Origin: Methanolobus bombayensis
GTDB taxonomy: Archaea; Halobacteriota; Methanosarcinia; Methanosarcinales; Methanosarcinaceae
DNA length: 60,429 nt
NCBI RefSeq assembly: GCF_017873415.1
Contig: NZ_JAGGKD010000011.1
Coordinates: 1 to 60,429 of the forward strand
Direction of reading: 5' to 3'
In this document: positions 9,220-17,348 of the stretch, piece after piece
How the letters are laid out: the number at the start of each line of letters is the position of its first letter
Numbering within the stretch: position 1 is the first letter of the stretch
The notes under the pieces: generated by a model
Databases searched by the model: none
What the model was told of the DNA's origin: nothing
The model's input: the letters and a program-made list of their open reading frames with translations, nothing else
Program-made: the position numbers and the translations under genes

Positions 9220-9351
9220 GGTTTTGTAGAAATCCTATTGAAATCAATAGCAATAGGTTGAAATTAGGAAATATATTCAATAGCATATAGTACTTTATGA
9301 ATTATTGTTAATTTCGACTTCCATTAGAATACCAAGGATTTCTACAGAGCC
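9220..9351. mobile_element. 132-bp MITE-like element with terminal inverted repeats
   Basis: GGTTTTGTAGAAATCCT (9220-9236) and AGGATTTCTACAGAGCC (9335-9351) are inverted repeats with 15 of 17 positions paired. The interior is AT-rich and has no transposase. It sits exactly at the break of the TnpB relic. The same terminal sequence occurs at 40819-40857 (both ends abutting) and 45405-45422 (one end). No target-site duplication is obvious. Confidence 0.7.
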
Positions 9352-9391
9352 GGGGTTTTAAAGTTTCTGTCTGCACATTCCGGTTTCAATA

Positions 9392-11110
9392 TTATGCTGA
9401 ACTTCCTTTTATATAAGGCCCGAGAATCATATCCTTGTAAGCCCCACCTGCCGGAACCTTTGGATAAAGAACTTCTTCCCTGTCAGTGCAAATCTCAAGG
9501 AAACATGGTCCTTCTGAGTGCAGGAAAGCCTCCATTCCGTCTTTCAAATCTGCTCTTTTAATAATTCTTTCTGCAAAAGCAAAACCGAAGGACTCTGCAA
9601 TTTCTGCAAAATGAACATCCTTTGGCCTCTGAGTTCCTGTTCTGATACCTTCATATGCAACATCCTGCAGGTTCATGACCATTCCATCACTCCTGTTATT
9701 CAGCATGAGTATCTTGATCGGCAGGTTGAAAGATGCGATTGTATGCAGTTCTCCAAGGTTCATCCGCAGACTACCGTCTCCGTCTATGGCTATAACTCTT
9801 GCATCGGGATTTGCAAAGTGAACGCCAATAGATGTTGGCACAGAAAAACCCATTGTGCCAAAGGAACCTGATGTCATGAAGGATTTTGGCTTTTGCATTG
9901 GCATATATTGCGCTGCAAGCATCTGATGGTTGCCGACACCTGTGGTTATTCTGGTATTGCTATCAACATAGTTTGACAACAGGGACATAACCTCAGCAGA
10001 CTGGATATGTTTGGACTGCCGGTTATAATCCAGTGGCCAGGACCTCTTCAGGAATCTGGCACGTTCCTGCCATTCATGGATATTCAATTCGATGTTGTGC
10101 TTTTTAGCATAGTTCAGCAGGTCCATAATAGCCGTTGCAGCATCTCCTATAAAGGAGAATTTAGGTCCTCTTTCGATCTTTATCTGGTGCATTTTCTCGG
10201 GATTGATATCAATATAGGCAATATCTGTGCCTATGGCAAACCCGACCTTCTCCGCAACCCTGTCATCCCAGCGAACACCGATAGCAAAGAAAAAATCATT
10301 TTCCTGTATCAGCATGTTGGCATAGGGTGTACCGAACATCCCCAGCATTCCGAGGTTGAGGTCATCTCGGCTGTCCAGAACACCTTTTGCCATGAGAGTG
10401 TTGACCGAGGGTATCCTGAAGTAGTTATTGAACTCCCTGATAGCATGACTTCCGGCTTCAGAATTGAGACCGCCTCCAAGATAAAGAAGTGGTCTTTTTG
10501 AGTTAAGGAACAGTCGGAAGAATTCCTCGCATTGTTCCTCACAGAGATGCCTGTCGTCGTGGTAACTTTCCTCGAATCTCATTACATTCATGCCCTGGTA
10601 TTCATGCATCTTCTGCTGTTTATCCAGCGGGATATCTATGACAACAGGCCCGGGTTTTCCGGATTTTGCAAAGTAGTAGGCATCCTTGATCATTGCTTCA
10701 AGGTCATCATCGTTTGAAACCAGCATGACCTTCTTGGCAGCTTCCCCGAAGATGCCCTGTACATTGACATGCTGGAATGAGTCGGTACCTATCTTATGCT
10801 CAGGGACCTGCCCTGCAAAGACAAGCAGAGGAATGCTGTCACCATAGGCATCCGCGACACTTGTGAGTGTGTTGGTTATCGCAGGTCCAGATGTGACTAT
10901 GGCAACACCGACCTCGCCTGATGACCGGGAATAACCGGCGGCACTGAAGGCTGCCGACTGCTCGTTGGAGTTGATGACTATCTCGATATCACTCTTTTCG
11001 AGGGCATGGAATACCGGGAGTATTGCAGCTCCTGTGTAACCGAATATTTGTTTGACCCCGAGGTCTTCCAGACTTTTAACTAATATTTCTGCTCCATTCA
11101 TTTCTTCCAT
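9392..11110 (-). CDS. acetolactate synthase large-subunit-like TPP enzyme
   Basis: About 572 residues from the Met at residue 15 of the longest frame, which follows a GGAG site (CGGAGAATTACA-ATG). Three-domain TPP-dependent fold: the N-terminal pyrimidine-binding domain with catalytic Glu in INSNEQSAAFSAAGYSR, the middle domain, and the PP domain with the TPP motif GDGSLRMNLGELHTIASFN. Closest to IlvB, which condenses two pyruvates to acetolactate (or pyruvate with 2-ketobutyrate) in branched-chain amino acid synthesis. No regulatory subunit ilvN or other ilv gene is nearby. The post-TPP segment NRSDGMVMNLQD differs from the usual LGMVxQWQ, so this may be a paralogue with another 2-oxo acid substrate. 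Confidence 0.75.
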   Translation of the reverse strand: MEEMNGAEILVKSLEDLGVKQIFGYTGAAILPVFHALEKSDIEIVINSNEQSAAFSAAGYSRSSGEVGVAIVTSGPAITNTLTSVADAYGDSIPLLVFAGQVPEHKIGTDSFQHVNVQGIFGEAAKKVMLVSNDDDLEAMIKDAYYFAKSGKPGPVVIDIPLDKQQKMHEYQGMNVMRFEESYHDDRHLCEEQCEEFFRLFLNSKRPLLYLGGGLNSEAGSHAIREFNNYFRIPSVNTLMAKGVLDSRDDLNLGMLGMFGTPYANMLIQENDFFFAIGVRWDDRVAEKVGFAIGTDIAYIDINPEKMHQIKIERGPKFSFIGDAATAIMDLLNYAKKHNIELNIHEWQERARFLKRSWPLDYNRQSKHIQSAEVMSLLSNYVDSNTRITTGVGNHQMLAAQYMPMQKPKSFMTSGSFGTMGFSVPTSIGVHFANPDARVIAIDGDGSLRMNLGELHTIASFNLPIKILMLNNRSDGMVMNLQDVAYEGIRTGTQRPKDVHFAEIAESFGFAFAERIIKRADLKDGMEAFLHSEGPCFLEICTDREEVLYPKVPAGGAYKDMILGPYIKGSSA

Positions 11111-11416
11111 TGTAATTCTCCGTGAAAGAAACGATTCCGGCACAGGATACACTAATCAGTAAAGTAACCAAAAAACAGCGCACTTGAGCCAGAAAAGTTT
11201 CAATTGTCATGCTCAAGCGTTTAGCACTACCACTACTACAGACACGGATACTAAGCTCACAGTCTGAATTGTGGTAGGATTTTGCATTAAATTAGGATTG
11301 GATTAGGTGATATTTAAGAGTATTGTTTAAGTTGATCAACAGCATCAATAATAGAAATATCCATGCAGACAAGGTTAAGTTCCAGCAAATCCTGTATAAC
11401 CTTCTTAGCAATGCTA

Positions 11417-11479
11417 GTGAACTACCCCTCCCTGCCAGCCTTCGGCTGTCGAGGAAGGAGCTTCCTACGAGTGTAAGTC
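11417..11479 (-). ncRNA. right end / guide-RNA scaffold of TnpB element 1
   Basis: Directly 3' of the tnpB stop codon: GC-rich hairpin (CTTCCTCGACAGCC-GAA-GGCTG core) ending AGTTCAC at 11417. Conserved with 1-94 and 60248-60310. From TnpB biology the scaffold would also include the 3' end of the ORF, and the guide would be the flanking DNA read as TAGCATTGCTAAGAAGGTTA. No transcript evidence here. A chance frame across 11292-11483 is not a gene. Confidence 0.65.
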
Positions 11480-12814
11480 TCATTTCGTAATCATTCTGTT
11501 GGGAATGATTCCGATCAACAAACCTGTTTGTCGTAGATTATCAATCATTGATTGATAGCTTGTCCACAAAGCATTATGTTTGAAATACCTTAAGAGAATG
11601 TTCACGCTACTATTCATATCTCTGTCAAGAATATTACCACAATAATCACATTCATAAGTTCTGTCATTAAGTGACATATTCTTGATAGCTCCACAAATAC
11701 AACATTTCTTCGAGGTATAAGATTCATCAATTCTTATTACTCTCTTACCTAAACTTTCAGCTTTGTAGGTTAAGAATTGAGCAAATCGTCCTATATATCC
11801 TGAATTATGAGTACCACGATTGGTACTCCTATCTTTTTTACTTGCTTTAGGCTTCTTTGAAGCCATTTGTTTGACATCAAGTTTACCAATAATGATGGTA
11901 TTGGCATTCGTACTATCAACTATATTTCGAGTAATTTTATGCTGGTTATCTTTCAACTGATTAGATGATTTCCTTTTCATTCTGACTAAATTCTTATTCA
12001 GTTGTTTCCATTTCCTGCTTTTATTCTTACAATGATCTCTTCGAGATTGGATTGACTGGATCTTAGGTTCCCAATACTTTTCTGGTCTTCTATTCTTCAA
12101 TTCCTTGAATTTGCCATCAGAATCAACCATTGTTTGTTTTGAACTACCAATATCAATCGCAAGATAACTATTATTATCATAATGTTTTACTGCAGGAACT
12201 TCATAAGTAATTGAGATGTAAAATTCTTTGTCTTTCTGATAGATATTTACCTGATCAATATCAGTAGCTTTACTAAATATTTGTTTTTCAAGCAGAATAG
12301 CTGGAAGTTCAAATCTCAAAGGTATTCCAGAAGGATGTTTGTGTGAGAGATCAATGTAGATTTTGTCTTGTTGCGAATACTTAATTTCTGGTTTATGAAT
12401 TCGAGTATCCATTGATTTACTTACAAGAACATTATCATTGGAAGCAGTGATACTAAATCCGGATTGATTGTAGATCATCGTAGTGAAATACTTTTTACCT
12501 TTGAATCCAGGAGGTCTTGCGTTAATATCTTTGTTCTTTCTCAAGTTGAAAAAAGACTTATAATCGTTGTCAAGACATTTCAAACATCCTTGTAGTACTT
12601 TGGAATATACTATATTATAATCAGGAAACCTTTGCTTAATTTCAGGCAACTTATTTTGTTGCATGATATAATTGATTTTAGTTTTATTTCGATATGCATC
12701 CTGACGTTCTTTCAAACTAAAATTGTAAATAAGCCTACATTTCTCCGATAGATCCCATAGAACAGATTCCTGTTCTGGAGTAGACTGTATTTTAATTGGT
12801 AATGTCAATTGCAT
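11480..12814 (-). CDS. tnpB: TnpB-family RNA-guided nuclease, family 1 (IS1341-type)
   Basis: A 444-residue protein. N-terminal TnpB domain (LPIKIQSTPEQE), RuvC-I Asp221 in LAIDIG, zinc ribbon CCxCG (C372/C374 region) with C389-x2-C392, and RuvC-III Asp399 in DRDMNSSVN. The canonical RuvC-II Glu position reads IIIGKLDVKQM, so Gly310 stands where most TnpBs have Glu. Glu364, just before TSKKC, may substitute, as reported for TnpBs with rearranged catalytic sites. No TnpA is nearby, so transposition would need help in trans. Two further copies of its 3' end mark the window edges. Confidence 0.92.
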   Translation of the reverse strand: MQLTLPIKIQSTPEQESVLWDLSEKCRLIYNFSLKERQDAYRNKTKINYIMQQNKLPEIKQRFPDYNIVYSKVLQGCLKCLDNDYKSFFNLRKNKDINARPPGFKGKKYFTTMIYNQSGFSITASNDNVLVSKSMDTRIHKPEIKYSQQDKIYIDLSHKHPSGIPLRFELPAILLEKQIFSKATDIDQVNIYQKDKEFYISITYEVPAVKHYDNNSYLAIDIGSSKQTMVDSDGKFKELKNRRPEKYWEPKIQSIQSRRDHCKNKSRKWKQLNKNLVRMKRKSSNQLKDNQHKITRNIVDSTNANTIIIGKLDVKQMASKKPKASKKDRSTNRGTHNSGYIGRFAQFLTYKAESLGKRVIRIDESYTSKKCCICGAIKNMSLNDRTYECDYCGNILDRDMNSSVNILLRYFKHNALWTSYQSMIDNLRQTGLLIGIIPNRMITK

Positions 12815-12955
12815 AAAAAATACCTGATTTATATTATGATTTAAGATTATTTAATTGTTAGTGTTTGATACTGTTTTTTGATTGGTTTATGACGCTTTCA
12901 TCCCCTACCTGTCGCTACGTTCCGAGGAAGGGGACTTCTCGCTTTTGAGTTAAAA
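12815..12955 (-). mobile_element. left end of TnpB element 1
   Basis: AT-rich leader of tnpB followed by a hairpin (TCCCCT at 12901 pairing with AGGGGA at 12929) and CTTCTCGCTTTTGAG. The segment CGAGGAAGGGGACTTCTCG resembles the right-end segment CGAGGAAGGAGCTTCCTACG, as expected for subterminal palindromes of IS200/IS605-type ends. The outer edge is about 12945-12955. From there to 13118 I see only AT-rich DNA with an 8-bp inverted repeat (GATGCATA, 13063/13083). Confidence 0.6.
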
Positions 12956-13118
12956 TTTTCCAAATTGTTGATCAAATTATCTAATTCTGGATTTCAGGTC
13001 AGCGATATTTGAGTGATTTGGTTAAAAAAAGCTATTAATACTTTGAAATTAGAATTTTATATGATGCATAGATGGCATTCTTTATGCATCTTACTTATTA
13101 AGTGGGGGTAAGTAAATG

Positions 13119-13146
13119 GTGAACTACCACTCAATAAATTGAGTGG
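13119..13146 (-). ncRNA. right end / guide-RNA 3' hairpin of TnpB element 2a
   Basis: The hairpin CCACTCAATAAATTGAGTGG (13127-13146) overlaps the last tnpB codons and is followed outward by GTAGTTCAC ending at 13119. Identical to 53747-53774. The homologous relic at 9025-9044 keeps the stem with different paired bases. Candidate guide (read outward): CATTTACTTACCCCCACTTA. Confidence 0.7.
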
Positions 13147-14393
13147 CTTCTTGCTTCATACCTCTGACTAATGTCAGTAAGTCCACAAGCTCTTTCCGTA
13201 GTTCCTACGGTGTTTAAGTTATTCAAAGCAATGTTTTTGATGTTGATAGCTGCATTAACATCCCTGTCATGAAATGTTTTGCATGAAGGACATTCCCATT
13301 CTCTTGTCTTAAGAGTAAGATCATCTTTTTTATATCCACAAACATTACACAACTTTGATGACGCAGCAAATCTACCAATTCTTAGAATGGTTTTTCCATA
13401 CCATTCTGCTTTATAAGTTAATTTCCTGATGAATTCAGACCATCCAACATCACTGATGGCTTGAGCAAGTTTATGATTCTTGATCATTCCAGATACATTA
13501 AGGTCTTCAAGACAAATTGCTTGGCTTTCACTGATTATCTTTATGGAAACCTTATGCTGAAAATCATTTCTTTGATTAGCTACTAACTGATGTTGTTTTG
13601 CTAATTTTAATATTGCTTTTTTCCGATTTTTAGAACCTTTTTGTTTTTTGCTAACTGCTCTTTGTAGTTTCTTCAATTTCTTAAGAGATTTTAGCAAATA
13701 TTTAGGATTATCAATGACCTCTCCAGATGAAAGAATAGCAAATGACTTTATTCCTACATCAATTCCTATTGTTGTTGTTTCATGGAATTCAACTGATATT
13801 GGTTCAGGAACATGATCATTAATAAGTATGCTTACATGATATCTTCCAGCTGATGTCCTGGAAACAGTCAGAGTTTTAAGGATATCAAATTCCTTGTTAA
13901 GTTTCTGATCAAGAATAAGTTCACCATTAACTTGTTTTATAAGAAGTTTGTTCTCAATGAATTCTTTATCAAGAAAATCTCTATGAAGAACTATCTTAAT
14001 CCACCCTACTTTTGGCAAATATATCTTTGATGTGGTTAGATTTATTTGATAATTTTGAGGAACCTGAAACGAGAAATTATTGTCTCTCTTACTCTTTCTT
14101 GTAGGATAATCCCCATTTCCTTCAAAGAAATTCTTAAATCCAGTTAACAAGTTCCTGTTGGCCTGTTGTAAGGATTGTGAATTTAGATCTTTCAACCATG
14201 GATGAAATTCTTTGAGAGAAGTTAGATTGTTATTCAAATCAATTTCAGTAACATTGATCTTGAACTTGGAATACATAGTATTCTTTATGAAAAGTGACCG
14301 GTTGTAAACGAATCGAATACTACCAAAATGTTGTTCTAACAAAATTCTTTGTTCTTTGTTAGGGTATATTCGATATTGATAACCTCGTTTCAT
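13131..14393 (-). CDS. tnpB: TnpB-family RNA-guided nuclease, family 2, copy a
   Basis: A 420-residue protein with a complete catalytic set: Asp212 (IGIDVGIKS), Glu296 (ICLEDLNVSGM) and Asp378 (DRDVNAAIN). The zinc ribbon is C349-x2-C352 and C368-x2-C371. It is about 90% or more identical to the copy at 53759-55021, so this family has moved recently in this genome. No TnpA accompanies it. The left end interrupts a plus-strand gene whose C-terminal part remains at 14521-14691. Confidence 0.95.
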   Translation of the reverse strand: MKRGYQYRIYPNKEQRILLEQHFGSIRFVYNRSLFIKNTMYSKFKINVTEIDLNNNLTSLKEFHPWLKDLNSQSLQQANRNLLTGFKNFFEGNGDYPTRKSKRDNNFSFQVPQNYQINLTTSKIYLPKVGWIKIVLHRDFLDKEFIENKLLIKQVNGELILDQKLNKEFDILKTLTVSRTSAGRYHVSILINDHVPEPISVEFHETTTIGIDVGIKSFAILSSGEVIDNPKYLLKSLKKLKKLQRAVSKKQKGSKNRKKAILKLAKQHQLVANQRNDFQHKVSIKIISESQAICLEDLNVSGMIKNHKLAQAISDVGWSEFIRKLTYKAEWYGKTILRIGRFAASSKLCNVCGYKKDDLTLKTREWECPSCKTFHDRDVNAAINIKNIALNNLNTVGTTERACGLTDISQRYEARSHSIY

Positions 14394-14529
14394 CTAAACC
14401 ACTCAATGTAAAAAAGCAAACATTTTATACAAATATCCATACATTAAAGTAATATTTAATTGTTTGCTATATTTGACGCAATTTATCCACCATTTGAAAA
14501 TGGTGGTCTTCTTGCTCTAAACTGATAAA
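14394..14529 (-). mobile_element. left end and target flank of TnpB element 2a
   Basis: AT-rich leader, then the hairpin CCACCATTTGAAAATGGTGG (14487-14506) and TCTTCTTGCTCT. This hairpin-plus-block mirrors the right end (GTGG-CTTCTTGCTTC), as in IS200/IS605 ends. Six bases further out is ATAAA (14525-14529; TTTAT on the element strand), at the same distance as at 55154-55158 and 8814-8818. TTTAT is the candidate target/TAM motif. Confidence 0.65.
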
Positions 14530-14691
14530 GCCATCAAGAAACTGGAAGATTTCATCAGTTTTGTCAATAAGATGGAAATGGCAGGAAAACTGAGTTCTTC
14601 CCAGGCTGATGATCTGAGAGATGAAGCTGAGATTATAATCCAGTTAATACAGAATTCAGAAGGGGATATGCCCTTCTGCAGTATTTTTTGA
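14521..14691 (+). pseudogene. C-terminal fragment of a surface protein (FIMAH-like domain)
   Basis: An open plus-strand frame enters from the TnpB left end and reads TDKAIKKLEDFISFVNKMEM, then AGKLSSSQADDLRDEAEIII, to the stop at 14689-14691. The pattern (A-x-x-K-L-x-x-FI, then GKLS-x-x-QAD-x-L) resembles the FIMAH domain found at the C-terminus of secreted archaeal and bacterial proteins. The upstream part is absent, and the DNA beyond the other end of the element does not obviously continue it. I infer that the gene was cut by element 2a. Confidence 0.6.
14657..14689 (+). terminator. hairpin plus T-run
   Basis: CAGAAGGG-GATATG-CCCTTCTG (14657-14678) followed by a run of six T (14684-14689). 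It lies over the last codons of the truncated surface-protein frame and fits an intrinsic-type terminator. Confidence 0.55.
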
Positions 14692-14819
14692 TATATTTTC
14701 AACTATAACATGCATAATATCAAAATCCTGAATCTTTTTTCATGTGAGGATTTTTATAAACTATCTGTTTAGCTTTAATTTGCTTTGAACAATATATTTA
14801 AATATCTGACAAGTCATTA

Positions 14820-14852
14820 TTGTTGTCATAACAACAGTTGTACAGACAACTG
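14820..14852 (+). promoter_or_regulatory. two palindromes at the marR start: likely MarR operator
   Basis: TTGTT-GTCAT-AACAA (14820-14834) is immediately followed by the perfect palindrome CAGTTGT-ACAG-ACAACTG (14835-14852), 16 bp before the GTG start. A TATA-like ATATATTTAAATA lies at 14792-14804, so the palindromes overlap the expected transcription start. MarR proteins bind such palindromes and often repress their own operon. Confidence 0.7.
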
Positions 14853-14868
14853 AAAATATGGTGTAAAA

Positions 14869-15342
14869 GTGGACGACATACCCCTCGGAGCTTTCATTTC
14901 AATGACTTATCGAAGTCATTTCGTGAAGATAAATCACAGAATGAAAGAACTTGGCCTATCAGCTGGTCAGTTCTTCGTACTCATGACACTTTCAATCGAA
15001 CAGGGAATTACACAGGATTCACTTGCTGGAAAGTTGCTGATAGATAAAGGAAGCATAGCCCGGGCGATCAATGTGCTTGAAGAAAAAGGTTTTGTCAAAC
15101 GCACAATTGATGAGAATAATCGCCGGGCTGTACGGCTTTATTTTACTGAGACCGGTGAAGAACTAATTCCTGATGTCCTACAAATAGACAGAGAATGGGA
15201 AAAAGCCGCATTCTTAGGATTTACAGAAGAAGAAAAAATACAGGCAAAGACGTTGCTTCGTAAAATAGCAAAGAACAGTTATGAAAACGCTTACGAAAAA
15301 GGTGACAGAAAATGGAAGGAATTTCCCCTGAAAGACCAGTAA
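14869..15342 (+). CDS. MarR-family transcriptional regulator
   Basis: 157 residues starting with GTG (GTGGACGACATA). Winged helix: QFFVLMTLSIEQGITQDSLAGKLLIDKGSIARAI is helix-turn-helix, followed by the wing VKRTIDENNRRAVRLYFTE with the Asp-x-x-x-Arg/Arg pattern typical of MarR wings, flanked by dimerisation helices. Such regulators usually repress a neighbouring exporter until a small ligand binds. The gene overlaps the MFS gene by 31 bp, so the two form one operon. An earlier ATG frame at 14838 is out of frame and spurious. Confidence 0.9.
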   Translation: MDDIPLGAFISMTYRSHFVKINHRMKELGLSAGQFFVLMTLSIEQGITQDSLAGKLLIDKGSIARAINVLEEKGFVKRTIDENNRRAVRLYFTETGEELIPDVLQIDREWEKAAFLGFTEEEKIQAKTLLRKIAKNSYENAYEKGDRKWKEFPLKDQ

Positions 15343-16610
15343 CAGGTCAAAATTCAAAGCAAAAAAATGAGACTTTAAAGCTCATAGTCATCCTCAGTGC
15401 ATCCATGCTCACAATCATGGGTTCAGCCGCTGTTGCACCAGCACTTCCGGAGATGTTGGAATTCTTTGCTAACGTACCTGACGCAGGTCTTCTGGTTTCC
15501 ATGGTAGTAACCCTTCCAGCACTGGGAATTATTATCAGTTCACCTTTCATAGGAATACTTGCTGACAAATACAGCAGAAAGAATCTGCTCATGATAGGTC
15601 TTGCAATATTTGCACTTGTAGGTTCTACCGGTGCAGTTCTAAATTCACTCTACCTGATTCTTGCCTTCAGAGTCTTGCTCGGGATTGGCATTGCTGGAAT
15701 GACCATCTGTGCCACCGCCCTTTTAGCAGACAACTATTCCGGCGCTGAGCTTAAGAAAAAAATAGGGCTCCAATCCGCATGTATGGGTTTTGGAGCCGTG
15801 GTACTTGAAGTTGCAGGCGGTGCTCTTGCAGATATAAGCTGGCACGCTCCATTTTACATTTATCTCATAGCACTCCTGGTAATTCCTGGAGCTATGATAT
15901 CACTCAGCGGATCAAAAAACAGCAATGAAAATAGTCAAAATGGTGAAAATAAACATCACAATGTAAGCAATAATGTTGAGAAGCATTTTAAAGAAAAGAA
16001 ACTGCCACTCAAAAGTATTGCTCTTATCTACGTTGCTACATTCACACTAATGGTTCTGTTCTTCTCAGTACCGACAAAGCTTCCCTTCGTACTGGATGAG
16101 AGAGGCATCACATCAGCATTACTCATTGGTGTTCTAATATCAATACCAGGTCTCTTAGGTACTGTCGGAGCACTTGGACAGGTAAAGGTATCCGGATACC
16201 TTACAGAAATGAAGACGAATCTCTTCTTCTTTATCATGCTAGGAGTCGGAGTTTTCATCCTTTCAATTGCACCTGACATGATCTCACTCATAGGTGGACT
16301 AATAATCACAGGAATTGCTTTTGGTATCATCAATGCTACAAATCTCAGCTGGCTTGGAAGGATCGCACCGGAAGAATCCCGTGGAAAGATATTTTCAGGG
16401 TTTACAACAGTGCTTTTCCTGGGACAACTGGTCAGTCCGATAATAATTCAGCCAATCCTGAAGACCGGAACACTCTACGATGCCTATGCCTTCCTTGGAA
16501 TCGGAGGCATAACTCTTGGAATTGTGTTTGGAATTGTAAATACAATGGGAGTTATCGAACAACCTTCACTGGTGACTGAGCACCCCATCGGAACAGAATC
16601 AAGAGAATAA
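15312..16610 (+). CDS. MFS transporter (drug/solute exporter type)
   Basis: 432 residues with about 12 hydrophobic segments split by a polar loop (about 200-235, rich in Asn/Lys/Glu). The MFS signature between TM2 and TM3 is GILADKYSRKNL, matching GxLaDrxGrkxx. It begins inside the marR 3' end, so translation is probably coupled. Pairing with MarR suggests export of a toxic compound. The substrate cannot be read from the sequence. Confidence 0.88.
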   Translation: MEGISPERPVTGQNSKQKNETLKLIVILSASMLTIMGSAAVAPALPEMLEFFANVPDAGLLVSMVVTLPALGIIISSPFIGILADKYSRKNLLMIGLAIFALVGSTGAVLNSLYLILAFRVLLGIGIAGMTICATALLADNYSGAELKKKIGLQSACMGFGAVVLEVAGGALADISWHAPFYIYLIALLVIPGAMISLSGSKNSNENSQNGENKHHNVSNNVEKHFKEKKLPLKSIALIYVATFTLMVLFFSVPTKLPFVLDERGITSALLIGVLISIPGLLGTVGALGQVKVSGYLTEMKTNLFFFIMLGVGVFILSIAPDMISLIGGLIITGIAFGIINATNLSWLGRIAPEESRGKIFSGFTTVLFLGQLVSPIIIQPILKTGTLYDAYAFLGIGGITLGIVFGIVNTMGVIEQPSLVTEHPIGTESRE

Positions 16611-16660
16611 AGTATTCTAGTGCCATCGAGGAAATATGAGACTGAGGATCGGATCATGAA

Positions 16661-17347
16661 CTAACGATCCTCTATCCACTCATCACTGACCAGAACACCA
16701 TCCTGGAATGTGATGACACGGTCCACATACCTGACATGCCATGGTTCGTGTGTTACCATCACAATAGTCTGACCATAATTGTCGTTCAGGTCTTTGAACA
16801 CATCCAGCACCTGTTCTGAGTTTCTGGTATCCAGGTTTGCACAGGGCTCATCGGCAAACATAATGTCAGGTTTTTTGGCTATGGCCCTTGCAATGGCTAC
16901 CCTTTGTTTTTCTCCTCCTGATAACTCATCGGGGACCCTGTCATGTTTATCTTTCAGGCCAACCTTGTCCAGTGCTTCAAGGGCAACCTTATAGGATTCC
17001 TTCTTAGACTTACCTTCCATCATGGAAAGAATGTACACATTCTCGGCGGCAGTCATTTCGTTGATAAGGGCATAGTCCTGGAACACATAACCCACCTGGG
17101 TCAGTCGATAGTAACTCCTCTCTGCTTCAGGGAGACTGGAAACCTTCAGGCCCCGGATGGTGTATTTTCCTTCTGTGGCGTCATCAAGTAATGCAAGAAT
17201 CCTCAAAAGAGTTGTTTTCCCACTTCCTGAAGCTCCCATTATAGCTACAAACTCCCCTTTTTTTATCTCAAAGGAAACACCATCAAGAGCCTTCACTGTT
17301 GTGCTACCTGAACCATAATACCTTTTTAGATCCTGTATCAGTATCAT
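16661..17347 (-). CDS. ABC transporter ATPase (LolD/MacB type)
   Basis: About 228 residues from MILIQDLKRYYG, whose ATG lies next to the permease stop; a longer frame to 17392 would overlap the permease. Walker A GASGSGKT, Q-loop FQDYALIN, signature LSGGEKQR, Walker B IMFADEP, H-switch VTHE. Pairs with the FtsX/MacB-like permease upstream. This class usually drives mechanotransmission or extrusion of lipids and peptides, not import. Confidence 0.92.
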   Translation of the reverse strand: MILIQDLKRYYGSGSTTVKALDGVSFEIKKGEFVAIMGASGSGKTTLLRILALLDDATEGKYTIRGLKVSSLPEAERSYYRLTQVGYVFQDYALINEMTAAENVYILSMMEGKSKKESYKVALEALDKVGLKDKHDRVPDELSGGEKQRVAIARAIAKKPDIMFADEPCANLDTRNSEQVLDVFKDLNDNYGQTIVMVTHEPWHVRYVDRVITFQDGVLVSDEWIEDR

Positions 17348-17348
17348 T

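Noticed and set aside
11292-11483. 63-codon ORF over the right end of TnpB element 1
   Set aside because: It is the antisense and flank of the element's right-end hairpin; codons follow repeat structure and no family is evident.
12955-13118. Continuation of the gene cut by TnpB 2a on the right-end side
   Set aside because: All frames have early stops and none resembles the upstream part of a FIMAH-domain protein.
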